DNA from: Forficula auricularia
Taxonomy: Eukaryota > Arthropoda > Insecta > Dermaptera > Forficulidae
Direction of reading: 5' to 3'
Length of the DNA stretch: 64,000 nucleotides
Assembly (NCBI GenBank): GCA_024734495.1
Contig: JALMQS010000828.1
Span: 1,413,101 to 1,477,100, forward strand
Of this stretch, positions 44,830 to 55,572 are shown in pieces (within the stretch, counting starts at the first letter, position 1; the number at the start of each line of letters is the position of its first letter). A program made the position numbers and the translations under genes. Under the pieces are notes generated by a model. That model searched no databases, had not been told where the DNA came from, and saw only the letters and a list, made by a program, of their open reading frames with translations.

Positions 44830-45320
44830 TTTATTTACGACTTATCAATTGCAGATCAGACTGATAGGCGATCCTACATTAACTGACACTCTCGACTCCC
44901 TAGCCCATCGTAGATCTGTCTCCGCCCTTTCCCTTTTTTATAGATATTACCATGGCTTTTGTTCTGACGAAATAAAATCAATAATCCCACCAATGGCTTC
45001 ATATGCGCGACATACACGATTTTCTAAAATTCAACACCCCTACGCGCTTAAACTAGATACTAATCGAACAAACACATTCGCCAATTCATTTATCCCTATG
45101 ACATCTAGAGACTGGAACTCTCTTCCCCCGACCGTCTTTCCAGCTACTTATAACCTTCAATCTTTCAAGACCAGCATCCACAGATACCTTCGACTGCTAC
45201 CCAATCCCTAAATCTCCCCTTATCTTCACGTTACAAGGGTCCACCACGGACTAGAGAGGTTGTACCTTCTTGGTGCAACTTCTTCTTGTATCAATATCAT
45301 TATAAAAACTTTTCGCCACT
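44830..45320 (+). pseudogene. 5'-truncated LINE, C-terminal domain and 3' UTR (YADD family)
   Basis: The frame 44849-45211 reads DPTLTDTLDSLAHRRSVSAL, then SLFYRYYHGFCSDEIKSIIP and DWNSLPPTVFPATYNLQSFK, ending in a stop. This is the domain after the reverse transcriptase, nearly the same as 53230-53560. A 100-bp tail ends CAATATCATTATAAAA. Although this last part is open, the catalytic core is missing. Confidence 0.85.
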
Positions 45321-46510
45321 TTTATTGCAGCTTCTTCAGGCTCTACAAAGGAGCAAATACATATATCAAAAAACACATTCAAAAACATTCTAATTCATTC
45401 AATTCAAAATAAATTTCATATAAATACCTTGATAAATTAATCTCTAAAGACTTTGTCAATTTTTTAAGCTCTGCCATTATTACACATAAATATAGACACT
45501 CGAATACATTTCTATTTCATCATCAACAACTCAAAAACACCAATATCAACAAATATACAATTATAACTTTTATAATTTCACTGGTAAAATTTAAAACATT
45601 TAAAAAATAGTCAACATATTATAAAACTATTTACAATATACAACTATATACAAAAATCGGTCAAAATATCTTAAAAAATATATATACAAGCGACGGAAAT
45701 TTTTTCCTTTATAAATTAATTTATCTTTATTACTCTCGCTAGTCAAATTCAAATGAACTCAAACAAAAATTACATTAATAAGTTATGGAACTGAATCCCA
45801 ATGATGACATCATATTTAATAATTGAGAATAATTTCTTAGTAATGATTTTTTACAAATGAAAATAGGTTATTCGTTGAACTGTGAAAGGAAGTTTTTCTA
45901 TGTTTATAGAAATATCGAATTCGAGTCTCAGCTATGAGAGGAACAGTCAATTTTTTGTTGAACAAAGAAATAATTTGCAACAAACACAAAAATATATATA
46001 CCTATATCATTTCTAAGAACAAAGGAAAGATGTTTTAAATAAAGCAAAAAAAAGCGTATAAGTGAGAGTCGGAGTCGGATTGCGAAGGTTCAGATCCTTT
46101 TAACTTCCAAAATTCAAATATCTAATTCGTTCTTACCATATGAGGTGTTAATAAGAAAGGATGGATGTATTTGTAGATTTTTTAATATTTTCAGGCTCAA
46201 TGGTTTGGAAATCCCCGTTAGGTACAAAAATCTTGTAAAAATGGACAATTTGACTTCATTCTATATCGACATTTTAAAATGAATTAAGTTTTAAAAAATT
46301 GAGCCCGATTCTACTTAACGAGATTTTTACAATGATACATTACACCGAATGTAGAAAAATGTATTTTATTTTCACCCCATAAAAACTCAACCCCATCAGA
46401 AAACAATAAATTATAATTTCAAAAAATATAAATAAATACAATTTGTGAATTTTAATTGAAAAGTTTTTATTTTGCCGAGAGTAGCAGAGTTGTTGAATCA
46501 TAAAGAGAAA

Positions 46511-46588
46511 TAAAGAGGTTGTCATCTGCTTGATGTAAATATGTGTGTATGTTTATTTGAATCAAGCAGAGAACAACCTCTTTGTGTA
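46511..46588. repeat. hairpin MITE, TCTGCTTGATG family
   Basis: AAAGAGGTTGTCATCTGCTT, then GATGTAAATA on the left faces TATTTGAATCAAGCAGAGAA, then CAACCTCTTTG on the right. Upstream 46450-46510 also resembles the flank of the member at 43250-43300 ('gttttgccgagagtagcaga'), so the full repeat is longer on the left. Confidence 0.78.
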
Positions 46589-49067
46589 TTTTTATGTAAA
46601 TTTTAAATTTATCTCTTAAGTATACGAGCTACAAGGCTGTGACAGACGGACGAACAGATATAGGGTAACTAATGTAGGGTAACTAATAAGTTTTCGTTTT
46701 ACGTTTGTATGAAATCTTAAAAAAGAAGATTCAAATTTTCTTCGACGAATGAAGAAAAAAATGGCAGTCAACTTCTCATTAATAATGAGTCATCAGCCTG
46801 AAGACTAGTTTGACGCATCTGTTCCCATGCCAATTATTTCTCCAGTTTGAAAGTCTCCCATTCCATTTCCTAAATTATGGAAAAGGTCATTTCAAATTAA
46901 AACAAGCAGAGCCGATTGAAGCATCAACTTGTTTTTCGTTGTAACGTCTACAGGCTGGATTCTATGCCGGCCTTAATTTCAGGAGTCCTAAAACATTGAA
47001 TCTTTCAAAAGTGACCTTCCAAACCAAGTCCTGATTATTCCACTTTGCAACGATTCACGATCATTTAGTCACATGCAGTCATTTTAAAAATTAAATATAA
47101 AAAAATTTATAAATTTAATTGGCTCAGTTTTTATATTCTTTCGGTGCTGAGAAAAGATTAGTTAAAAGAAATTATTATTCATAGACTTCTAGGTAATCAA
47201 ATTGAGACAGCTAATGATAATTCATCGCTAATCAAAACCATTAATTGACGTCCTTGAAAATGTTTTAAGGATCATCATAATATTCTTTGGTCGGATGTGG
47301 GTTGGTTTTTTAATCATTTTTTCATACCTTAAGGAACGTCAGCCAAGTATTTTAAATTCATAAATTCAGCTGGAAAGATTTTATGTTAAGTGATAAAGGT
47401 GTTCAATGGATCTGAACAAAAACAATTAAATAAATGCGTAACTTAATAAACTTGATATTTTTCATAATAATGGCGACAATAAATGTATTGTTCTTATTGA
47501 AGAATGGAAATTGTTTCCCTGAACCCCCCCCCCCCCCCCCTCAGATTCATGAAAAGTACTCTCTCACCCACTTTATTCAGTTATAAAGAATTAGAAGAGC
47601 TTTAATAATAATTATTATTATTATAATATAATTACCTTTTGTTGAAGTTATAAAAGACATGATCGCTTTTATTTATAACTTATAATGCTAAAATACAACA
47701 ATTTTCAACCCTCCCCGCCCCTGCGTAATCATTAATTCTATATATCTCATAGAGATGTCTGTCACCTCTTACTGTGATTTCCACCAATAGCAATTTTTTT
47801 CGTTCAAATAAACATTCAATCTTTATCACTTTGAATTAGCAAGAATGTCATTCCTTGCCTATTCAGGGAGGTAACTCGTTCCCTCGAAACTGGAAAATGG
47901 TTCAACAAAATTCCAAGTGTCTCTTTTTTTTCTTTATCTATGTATAGTAAAGTCAATTAAATTTGTCTTATATGACCATTTATTATCTTTTTAAAAGCTA
48001 TAGTGTGTGAGAGTGTTTTTCCAGTCCAAATTGTACAAAAAAGAGATTTTAGACTTGAAAGATTAAGAAAATGAAAAACTAAACCCGGATTATGATTAAA
48101 ATTGAGTGAGTTTTTAAAATTTAAAATATATATATATATATATATTAATCGAACTCACTAGTGGTTATTAGACTTGCACCAAATTGTTACCAGAAATTTA
48201 TGGGGGAGACAATTTGGCGTAAGTAAATATAGACATTAGTGAAGTTAGATTAAAAAACAAAAAATACATCTTTTTAATAATTAGAATTTTAATTATAAAT
48301 TCCAATATGGTCCTCTCACAGAAAATTTCATTTAGCAATTTTTACATTTTAGTTTTTTATAACTTGAGTAAAATTATCTTGCATGGCTCATCTCTAATAG
48401 TAGAAAGGTGGTTCGTCTCTAAGTTTAAGCCAAATGGCCGGAAAGTGAAATTATTGCTCGTGAGTTGGATTCACATTCGTACTCAAGGGAATGTATTATA
48501 AGACGAAGCGAATGCCGTAACCTTGATTGTCGGTTTTCCTCACTTTACCCCTTTGCCATACACTATACCAGGTGAGAAAGAACGATTTGAGAGAGAAAAT
48601 AAGCCAGTGGTTTTTTAGAAAGATCTAGCGGTGTAAGTAAGTTATTTCCAACGCTTGATCAAATATTTTAGGCACTGAGTAAAGATCACTTAAATATAAA
48701 TACTACTAAATGCGGTCAGGTTACATGGATTCACGTTGTTGACAAGAATCTATGTCGCTATGAATGTATAATAAATAATAGGCGTGAGGGAAAGTAGAAC
48801 TTTAGGCACATAGTGCGAGAATTGTGTATGTATTATAGTCAGTCAGAAATCAGTCGGTTTATTGCCATCAAACTTCTCTAAAAAATCGAACTTTCGGGAC
48901 TTGAATTATAATAAAAAATAAATTTTCTTCGTAGTTGAATTTTAGTTCAATTGGGCGGCGAAGTTCAAATCTAGCCTAGGATGGCCCTGAAGATATCTAA
49001 AAATGTCTAAGTTGGTATCTGGATTTTGATTATGGCTACAGAGATAAGTAATGAAAGTGAAGCTCAC

Positions 49068-49309
49068 GAAAGCATTCTGTCCAGCTGGGAGCGATGTCGA
49101 CCATGCCCATAAGTGCAACAGCCGTGCAGTAGAGGGCAAACAAACAGAGCAAGGGGTGCACACAGTGCTGCACCAGGTCGTCGCGGCGCCAGGCGCGGGC
49201 CGCCATGGTCCAGTGCAGGTGGCAGACGCAGGCCAGCTGCTGAAGCTTGAGGAAGCTCGCCGTGAACGCGAGCTGCGGATATGAGTGGCTCGCCATGAAG
49301 CTGGCAGCA
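49068..49309 (-). CDS. seven-transmembrane protein, exon 2 (TM3 and TM4)
   Basis: Exon 2 begins after CTGATTTCAG with one base that completes Cys77 and ends with one base before a GTGAGC donor (TTTC/GTGAGC). Its 80 codons end TM2 (AASFM), then give TM3 (PQLAFTASFLKLQQLACVCH), a basic loop (MAARAWRRDDLVQHCVH) and TM4 (PLLCLFALYCTAVALMGMV), closing with a Trp-containing loop (APSWTECF). The frame stays open about 9 codons past the donor, but only the GTGAGC site gives the right phase for exon 3. High GC marks it out from the intron. Confidence 0.86.
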
Positions 49310-49587
49310 CTGAAATCAGATTGTTTTTTTTTTAATCAATTTGGATTTCCTTTTAACCTTATTTTATAAACATTCTATTGTAAATAAAAGAAAAAAAGCA
49401 TGCCACCGGAAATTCACTTATGGCTCCCCTCGTCCGGAAATGATTGAGTATGCTTAGAATAAATAAATTAAAATTTTAGTCCATGTTCTCTAGGAGTATG
49501 CATCGATTGGCCCAATGGCTCCTCTACGAAAACTAATCTGTTGATAGCCAATATTTTATTAAGAAAAGAAAAGATGAAAACTTTTCA
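49310..49587 (-). other. 7TM gene intron 1, start of repeat-rich part
   Basis: AT-rich sequence just upstream of exon 2. No gene recognised. Confidence 0.5.
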
Positions 49588-49739
49588 ATGTAGTCCAGTG
49601 ATTCCCAATCTTTTGTGGCCCATCTCCCCTTTCTGGAGGTTGACTAACACCTATCGCCACCTTTTCAATTTCATTGTATGCCTAATTTTAATTTGAAGTA
49701 AAGTGTAAATAATAAAGCAATTTTGTACATTTTTATAGA

Positions 49740-49872
49740 TTTTTTTCAAGAACAAATAAGTGAAATAATTAACTAAGATCATTGACGTTCATCATGTTTC
49801 CTTGAAGCTTTATATTGACTTCGTTCATTTTATCAAAAATATCTGTAAGGTATGCAAATTCCAACTTGAGTT
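49740..49872 (-). pseudogene. hAT transposase fragment, distal part
   Basis: The - strand reads LKLEFAYLTDIFDKMNEVN, then IKLQGNMMNVNDLS and a stop. This is the conserved L.YL.DIF..LN.LN..LQG segment of ZBED5/FAM200-like hAT proteins. About 150 residues normally separating it from the fragment at 51651-51890 are missing. Confidence 0.8.
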
Positions 49873-49884
49873 GCTTCAAGTTGT

Positions 49885-50060
49885 TTTTTTTTTTTCTTCA
49901 AGTTACTTCACTTGCGTTAGTTATTCCTGTTTATAAAGGGGGAGATAAGAGCTTAGCTTGTAATTATAGGCCAGTGAGTTTAACAAGTCTGGTGGGCAAA
50001 ATTTTAGAGAGGTTGGTAGACTCTCGTATCCGCTCGTATTTGGAAGGGCAAGGATCATAG
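49885..50060 (+). pseudogene. LINE reverse transcriptase, N-terminal fragment before a frameshift
   Basis: The frame reads LVIPVYKGGDKSLACNYRPV, then SLTSLVGKILERLVDSRI and EGQG, which is RT motif 1 region (P.YK.GD....NYRPVSL). A stop follows in this frame. The next frame resumes at once as HRQHGFRKNYSC, so a single-base indel near 50056 breaks the ORF. The endonuclease domain is absent, a 5' truncation. Confidence 0.85.
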
Positions 50061-51240
50061 GCAACATGGTTTTAGAAAAAATTATTCCTGTAATTCTCAA
50101 TTAGTTTCTTTTATTCAGGAATTACAGGAAGCTTTGGATAAAAGTCAGTGTGTAGATGCAGTATTTTTGGACTTTGCCAAGGCTTTCGATAAAGTCAGTC
50201 ATAAAATTATTTTAGAAAAATTAAACTCGTCAGGGTTGTCTATTAAGTTAATTAAATTTATTCGGTGTTTTCTTAGGGATAGAACTCAAATTGTAAAAGT
50301 GGGTAATGGTCTGTCTGATAGAGTAGATGTCACGTCTGGGGTGATTCAAGGTAGTGTTCTGGGTCCTCTTCTTTTTCTTATATATGTAAATGATTTGCCT
50401 TCTGTCGTGCAATCATCTATTAGGCTTTTCGCGGATGATTGTGTCGTATATAGAGTAATTGATAATGATTGTGATAGCCTTACTTTACAGAATGACCTGG
50501 ATCAAATTGAAGGATGGTGTAGATCCAATTCAATGGAACTAAACCATTCCAAGTCAAATTTGGTTAGATTTAGTACTAGAAATCTGGTTAGTCCTCAAAA
50601 TTATTACATTGGTGGAAATATTATCAATGAATCTAAATTTTATAAATATTTAGGCATACATATTCAGGCAAATTTAAAGTGGGACATGCATATTAGTTAT
50701 ATAGTCAATAAGGCTTATAGGAAATTGGGGATGTTTGGTAGAATTTTGAAGGGTACTTCTAGAGAAGTTAAGTCAAAAGTTTATTTAACTTATGTAAGAC
50801 CTAATTTAGAGTATTGTTCTGTGGTTTGGGACAAACATCCACAACGATTAGAGAGAAAAATTGATATGGTACAAAGGAGGGCGGCTAGATTTGTTTTTGG
50901 TAAATTTGATAGGTTTAGTAGTGTCACTTCAATGATTAATGAATTAGGATGGTCTAGCTTATTGGAGAGAAGGGAATGGGCTAAATTAAAAGTGATTTTC
51001 AAAGCGTATAAGGGTTTTAGGAGTTGGGAGGAAATAACGAATAGATTTCAGGAACCAAGTTATTTAGGTAGAGCTGATCATAGAAAAAAGATTCGTAAGC
51101 CAAGATTCTTGAAAAATATCGGTTTACATTCATTTGTAGGATCTGGCATTGATTTGTGGAACAGTCTGTCTGTTACTACTTGGGATTATAGTCCTCTGCC
51201 CCATATGATTAAATCAATTATAAATTTTGTCAAGTCCTAA
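50061..51240 (+). pseudogene. LINE reverse transcriptase, main part (FADD family)
   Basis: A non-LTR retrotransposon RT, probably of the Jockey/CR1/Rex group. Before the first ATG at 50134 the same frame already reads HRQHGFRKNYSCNSQLVSFI. Then come DAVFLDFAKAFDKVSH (palm motif A), the SGVIQGSVLGPLLFLIYVND block, RLFADDCVVYR (catalytic FADD), and the thumb/C-terminal region with YLGIHIQANLKWDMHI, LEYCSVVWDKH and WNSLSV, up to a TAA. About 390 codons are intact. Catalytic aspartates are present. It cannot act alone because the endonuclease and ORF1 are missing and the 5' part is frameshifted. Confidence 0.92.
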
Positions 51241-51657
51241 TGTCCTAGAGTTGTGCAAAATTTTATTTAGTTCTCACAAGCAGAGATTAGGTGAGGTAGA
51301 GAGAGGTCATACCATCCTTGTTAAGGTTTTGACCAGGTTTCCTTAACAACTTATGGCAAATGCCGGGATGGCTAATGCGTCGCTTGCTCCTGGTATCGGG
51401 TTTTTGCGCGGAATTTTTAAATTACTTTTTGTCTTTTGATGGAAATATATGGTCATGTTATTTGTTAATGAGCATACATTTCTATTTTTTTCTTTTTTTT
51501 TTTTTACTTGTTTATTATTTGTTAAATTGTTGTACTTAATTTGTATTGATGTTTATTAATGTATTGTAGCTAGATTGTATTGATGTTTGGAGGACCTAGC
51601 CACCGAGGACTTGTGCCTCTAAGCAGGTCGAGAAATAAAGATTTATTTATTTATTTC
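51241..51657 (+). repeat. LINE 3' UTR with ATTT tail
   Basis: About 400 bp follow the RT stop, with an AAATAAAGATTTATTTATTT end. A tetranucleotide (TTTA)n tail rather than poly-A is seen in several CR1/L2-like LINEs. The hAT sequence resumes right after. Confidence 0.8.
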
Positions 51658-51890
51658 AAATTCTCGCTTAATAGGATCAGACGTGTAGAGAAACTCAGTA
51701 ACCGTGTTAATTTGTTCTTGATAAACCTCACATAAGCTAATAAAATTGCTTTGTTATCAATCACAATTGATTCATCAATCTGCAATGCAAATTTACTTTT
51801 CAACAAATTGGTGAGTTTGGATTTAACGTCCGTGGCCATTTCGTCAATTCGCCTGGAAACAGTATTATTGCTCAAAGGAACCGATTGACT
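51651..51890 (-). pseudogene. hAT transposase fragment, proximal part
   Basis: The frame reads PLSNNTVSRRIDEMATDVKS, then KLTNLLKSKFALQIDESIVI. This matches the ZBED5-like signature P.S..TV.RRI..M..D.....L...FALQ.DES. The reading stops at the LINE junction. The BED finger that should precede it lies beyond a degenerate stretch towards 52071 and is not recognisable. Confidence 0.82.
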
Positions 51891-52079
51891 TATCTTATTA
51901 CTAGGGCCCTCGCCTAGAATGATTTCAACAATTTTTTTGGTAGCAGGTAAAACAAGAGTTTCGCCAATTGTGTGAGGTGTATAGTACTATTTTAATCCCC
52001 CCCCCTTTGAATACTCATCGCCCCCAAATCGCCCACTTGGGGGCGATCGTCCCCCAGGTTGGGAACCACTGGTGTAGTC

Positions 52080-52620
52080 TATGAAAATGTGGATGATTTT
52101 TTTAAATGATATTAATGGAATAAAGTAGAGCCTATTAACTAGGATAAACCTCTGAATTGTGAAAAGAAGAAGAGGAATAAAGTTTAGACGATAGGTCGGA
52201 GTCGAAGGTGTCTTGAAATACTAATGGTTATAGGTCGCAAAAAAGTCAAAGATCAAAAGCATGGTCCATTCGTTAGCGAATATGTTTGTTGGATTTGTAA
52301 CTGATTTGATCGTAAAACGGTCTTGAATAATTGAAATGATGGTTTAGGAGGTATTATTGAGTTTATATCTTCAGAATAAAAGTCAAGAGAGGAGGAAAAA
52401 TAACAAGAATAAACGATGTACCAGAGAATTGAGTGAGCTACATTTACGAAGAATGTTCATATAGTATAAAATGAGAAACTGATTAAAAATAAATGCATAT
52501 TAAACATATGGTAAAAACTTTAATGAAAGAATGTAAAGGAAAATAAAACTAGAGAAAATCAAGAGAGATGATGAACTACTAAATCAGAGGTTAGGGATTA
52601 TTTTTATTATGTCAGAAAAA
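52080..52620. other. 7TM gene intron 1, spacer between hAT and LINE copy
   Basis: Contains scraps such as AAATGATATTAATGG (52105) similar to the inverted LINE tail end. Otherwise AT-rich, no gene. Confidence 0.45.
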
Positions 52621-52621
52621 G

Positions 52622-53690
52622 GTGGTCTCATCTCTTCGAGGATTGAACCCGAATACAAATACCGACCGAGGTATAACCGCATCTGACATAAGTACATATA
52701 GTTTTCCTAAAATTCACTCATCGCGGAAAACGGCAAACCCCACTCATTGTTACGCCGACGATAGCACTCTACACGGCAAACCCTCTCTCCCGAATAATCG
52801 AATCAATATTGCCTCCTCAATTACTCTCGACCTAGACAATCTGAATAAATGGGGCTCTCAAAATTTAGTTAACTTTAATTCAAATAAGACTCAATGTTGT
52901 CTAATTTCTAGGCGCGAAAATAGAGATTTCCCTGATATTCACTTCGATTCGAATACCCTGAAAATGTGTGACAGCCTATCCATGTTGGGCGTCTCTGTCG
53001 CATCTGACCTGTCTTGGAATGAACACATCTCCTCTGTGGCGAAATCTGCAGCAAGGAAGATTGGCTTCTTATTCAGGTCCAAGCGATTTTACAAACCCCC
53101 ACAACTTCTCACCATCTACAAGGCCCAAATCCGCCCCTATCTCGAATACTGCTCTCATCTGTGGAGAGGAGCCTCAAAATATTCTCTTGCTACCCTTGAT
53201 GCAATTCAGAAACGAGCCGTCAGGCTAATTGACGATTCTACCCTCACCGACTCCCTCGACTCGTTGGCTCATCGAAGAGATGTCTCTGCCCTTTCCCTTT
53301 TCTATAGATACTATCACGGCAGGTGCTCTGATGAGATAAAGTCAATAATTCCCCCCAAAGCATACTTTGCACGCAGCACACGTTTTGCCGACTCCCAACA
53401 CTCTTTGCGGTCAAATTGGAAAAGTGCCGGACCACTTCATTCGCGAATACATATATCCCCATGACTTCAAGGAACTGGAACTCTCTCCCAGCCTCTATCT
53501 TTCCCAGCACCTATGATCTTCAAACCTTCAAAACCAGGGTGCATAGACACCTACGTCTACACCCTCTCACTTAATCAACTTTCCCTTCTCTTCGGTAATG
53601 CAAGGGTCTTTCGAGATCCATAGGGGCTACACCTTTACTGGTGCACCCCTTCTTGCATTCGATTGCATTAAAAAAAAAAAAAAAAAAAAA
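52622..53690 (+). pseudogene. LINE copy with RT C-terminal half (YADD family) and 3' tail
   Basis: The frame begins inside the palm with NPTHCYADDSTLHGKPSL (catalytic YADD). It continues DLDNLNKWGSQNLVNFNSNK, SMLGVSVASDLSWNEHISSV and YLEYCSHLWRGASKYSLATL, up to the DSLAHRRDVSALSLFYRYYH region. A one-base frameshift near 53402 moves the last part to another frame (FANTYIPMTSRNWNSLPASI, FKTRVHRHLRLHPLT). The fragment 5' of the YADD box is lost. A 3' tail with GGTGCACCCCTTCTTGCATT and about 20 A closes it. It is the reference copy for the family in this window. Confidence 0.9.
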
Positions 53691-54003
53691 ACTTGGAATA
53701 GTTAGAATAATTATTAGCCATATCAAGGATGTTATGTTAATATCATGTTAGAATCTTTTTTTGTTTTTATGTTCAAGCTAGACCGATGAACAAAAAAATT
53801 ATTAAATCTTATATTTAGAAGTTTTTGCCTAAAATGTAAGCAAGTGAAAAAATTACTAGTATATGCCTACATTTTTTAGTTTTTCCAAAATTTCTCATAA
53901 ACGACTAACGATATTGATTAAAAAAAGTGAGTGAACAAAAGATATCAATTCTACAAAAGATATATTTTCCAAAACATTAATTATTTTATCATTAAGTTTA
54001 TTA
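53691..54003. other. 7TM gene intron 1, spacer
   Basis: AT-rich, no gene. Confidence 0.5.
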
Positions 54004-54005
54004 TA

Positions 54006-55182
54006 CAGGGTGATTCACGGTCGATGGCACGTTAGACGTTTATGGAAAACGGAAAGGAGGATTTTTCTGAAAATTTAGGACCTTACATTTTCTTACCTAT
54101 TCTATCGATCTAAAATATTTTCAGCATTGCGACGTTTCGGTTTCCATCAAAAAGTCGTAGCAACTTTATTTTTTAAATGAAACACCCCGTATATTAACAC
54201 CTTTTTAGAACCGCCCTTTTATTAAAATACTTTTTTGTTAATATTGTCCTATACCTATCTCTATTGGTTTTCGAGATAAAAAATAATTTGTATTAAATAA
54301 GGTCCAAAAGATGGCCCTAATTAAACTTAAATAAATTAGTGCTCTGAATTCATGAAAAGTTGATATTTTGGTGGTAGTTTAGACAGACCCGAAGTATTTA
54401 ATTTACGCCAAGAAATCGACTCCATATTATACAGGGCGTGCTAGAGTAAGATTACTATTATTTTCGTTAATCGTAAAAGGGGACAAAAGTTCGTTTTTTC
54501 AAATGAGACCCCCTGTATATTACTCAATAAATTGAAAGACGAAGAAAAATGCTTTAAGACGATATATCATGTCCCTATACATAAAACATCAAGTTTTCTT
54601 AATAAAGGCGCTTTTTCGTGAAAAGTTACTTTTTAATGAATTTAATTTTAACAAACCATAGAAATATCAAGTTTATAACAATTTTTGACTATTTATTAGA
54701 AACTTATAAAAGAGTTTATTGACAGTGTTCAAAAAAATCTCCCAAAATGACCGCAAATTTGATTATTCAAACGAAGTTCTTATAGTACAAAATAAATTAT
54801 TTCATAAGAACTTCGTTTGAATAATCAATATATGCGGTCATTTTGGGAGATTTATTTGAACCCCGTCAATAAACTCTTTATAACTTTCTTATAAATAGTC
54901 AACAAACTGTTATAAGCTTGATATTTCCATGATTTGTTAAAATTAAATTCATTAAAAAGTATTTTAATAAAGGGCGGTTCTAAAAACGTGTTAAAATACG
55001 GGATGTTCCATTAAAAAAAATAAAGTTGCTACGACTTTTCGACGGAAACCGAAACGTCGCAATGCTGAAAATATTTTATATCGATAGAACAGATAAGAAA
55101 ATGTAAGGTGCCAAATTTTCAGAAAAATCCTCTGTTCCGTTTTCCATAACGTCCAACGTGCCATCGACCGTGAATCACCCTG
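54006..55182. mobile_element. 1.18 kb palindromic DNA transposon with TA target duplication
   Basis: The left end CAGGGTGATTCACGGTCGAT is mirrored by ATCGACCGTGAATCACCCTG on the right, and TA abuts both ends (54004-54005; 55183-55184). The arms stay paired through most of the length ('gaaaaatcctcctttccgtt'-type region, 'cgacgtttcggtttccatca', the ACTTCGTTTGAATAATCA core) to a centre near 54795. TA duplication points to Tc1/mariner-like mobilisation. No ORF survives, so it is non-autonomous. Confidence 0.9.
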
Positions 55183-55184
55183 TA

Positions 55185-55516
55185 TTTTACTTAAAAGACA
55201 TGGAAATTTAGATGATCATTTAAAATCCATTCTGAAATGGAAATCTTAGTCTTTGTTTTTGTCTTAATGAAATATTAGCAAACTCAGCCAATAAATATTT
55301 TATTTTTTTGAAAATTTTTTATACATTTGTAAAAATTTTCTATTTCTATATTTATTTTTAATTAATAAAGAGTTTGAACAACAGCTGATAAGTAAAAGTG
55401 ATTTTCATTACTATGATAATAAATGATGTTTTTAACCTCTCGTTTTTTTTTAATCTATTCCTTGGAACTTACTATACTAAATACGATTTCATAAACTAAA
55501 TAACAAGTTTCAATAT
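55185..55516. other. 7TM gene intron 1, AT-rich spacer
   Basis: No gene recognised. Confidence 0.5.
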
Positions 55517-55572
55517 GAGGGCAAATAAACAAAGGGGTGCAGAGAGGGCTGCACCAGGTCGCCGCGGCGCCA
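55517..55572 (-). pseudogene. decayed duplicate of part of 7TM exon 2
   Basis: The + strand block GAGGGCAAATAAACAAAGGG, then GTGCAGAGAGGGCTGCACCA and GGTCGCCGCGGCGCCA matches 49130-49190 inside exon 2, with a 4-5 bp gap and a handful of substitutions. Read in the exon frame it gives WRRGDLVQPSLHPF against WRRDDLVQHCVHPL. It is GC-rich and stands out from the AT-rich intron. No splice sites flank it, so it is a dead partial copy. Confidence 0.75.

Larger units (their letters stand above)
42924..49067 (-). other. 7TM gene intron 2 (6.1 kb)
   Basis: Besides the repeats listed separately (LINE tail 42957-42990, hairpins 43301-43419 and 46511-46588, LINE 44830-45320) the intron is AT-rich. It has an (AT)n tract near 48128-48144 and a run of 17 C at 47524-47540. 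A + strand frame at 48307-48501 (ends WIHIRTQGNVL) has no match I recognise. No further exon is needed to keep the 7TM frame. Confidence 0.6.
49596..52071 (-). mobile_element. hAT element (ZBED5-like) split by a LINE
   Basis: Ends CAGTGATTCCCAA and TTGGGAACCACTG are inverted repeats. The flanking octamers ATGTAGTC (49588-49595) and GTGTAGTC (52072-52079) differ at one base. Transposase pieces lie on the - strand at both sides of a LINE that occupies about 49885-51657. Subtracting the LINE leaves about 0.7 kb, so most of the transposase had been lost as well. Confidence 0.85.

Noticed and set aside
48307..48501. + strand frame (SSLIVERWFVSKFKPNGRKV)
   Set aside because: It has some protein-like look, but no family recognised, and it lies antisense in an intron among AT-rich DNA.
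49068..49310. Longer frame through the end of 7TM exon 2 (ELHFHYLSL) as a protein end
   Set aside because: Using the GTGAGC donor keeps phase with exon 3 and continues the membrane helices; the extension is intron read-through.
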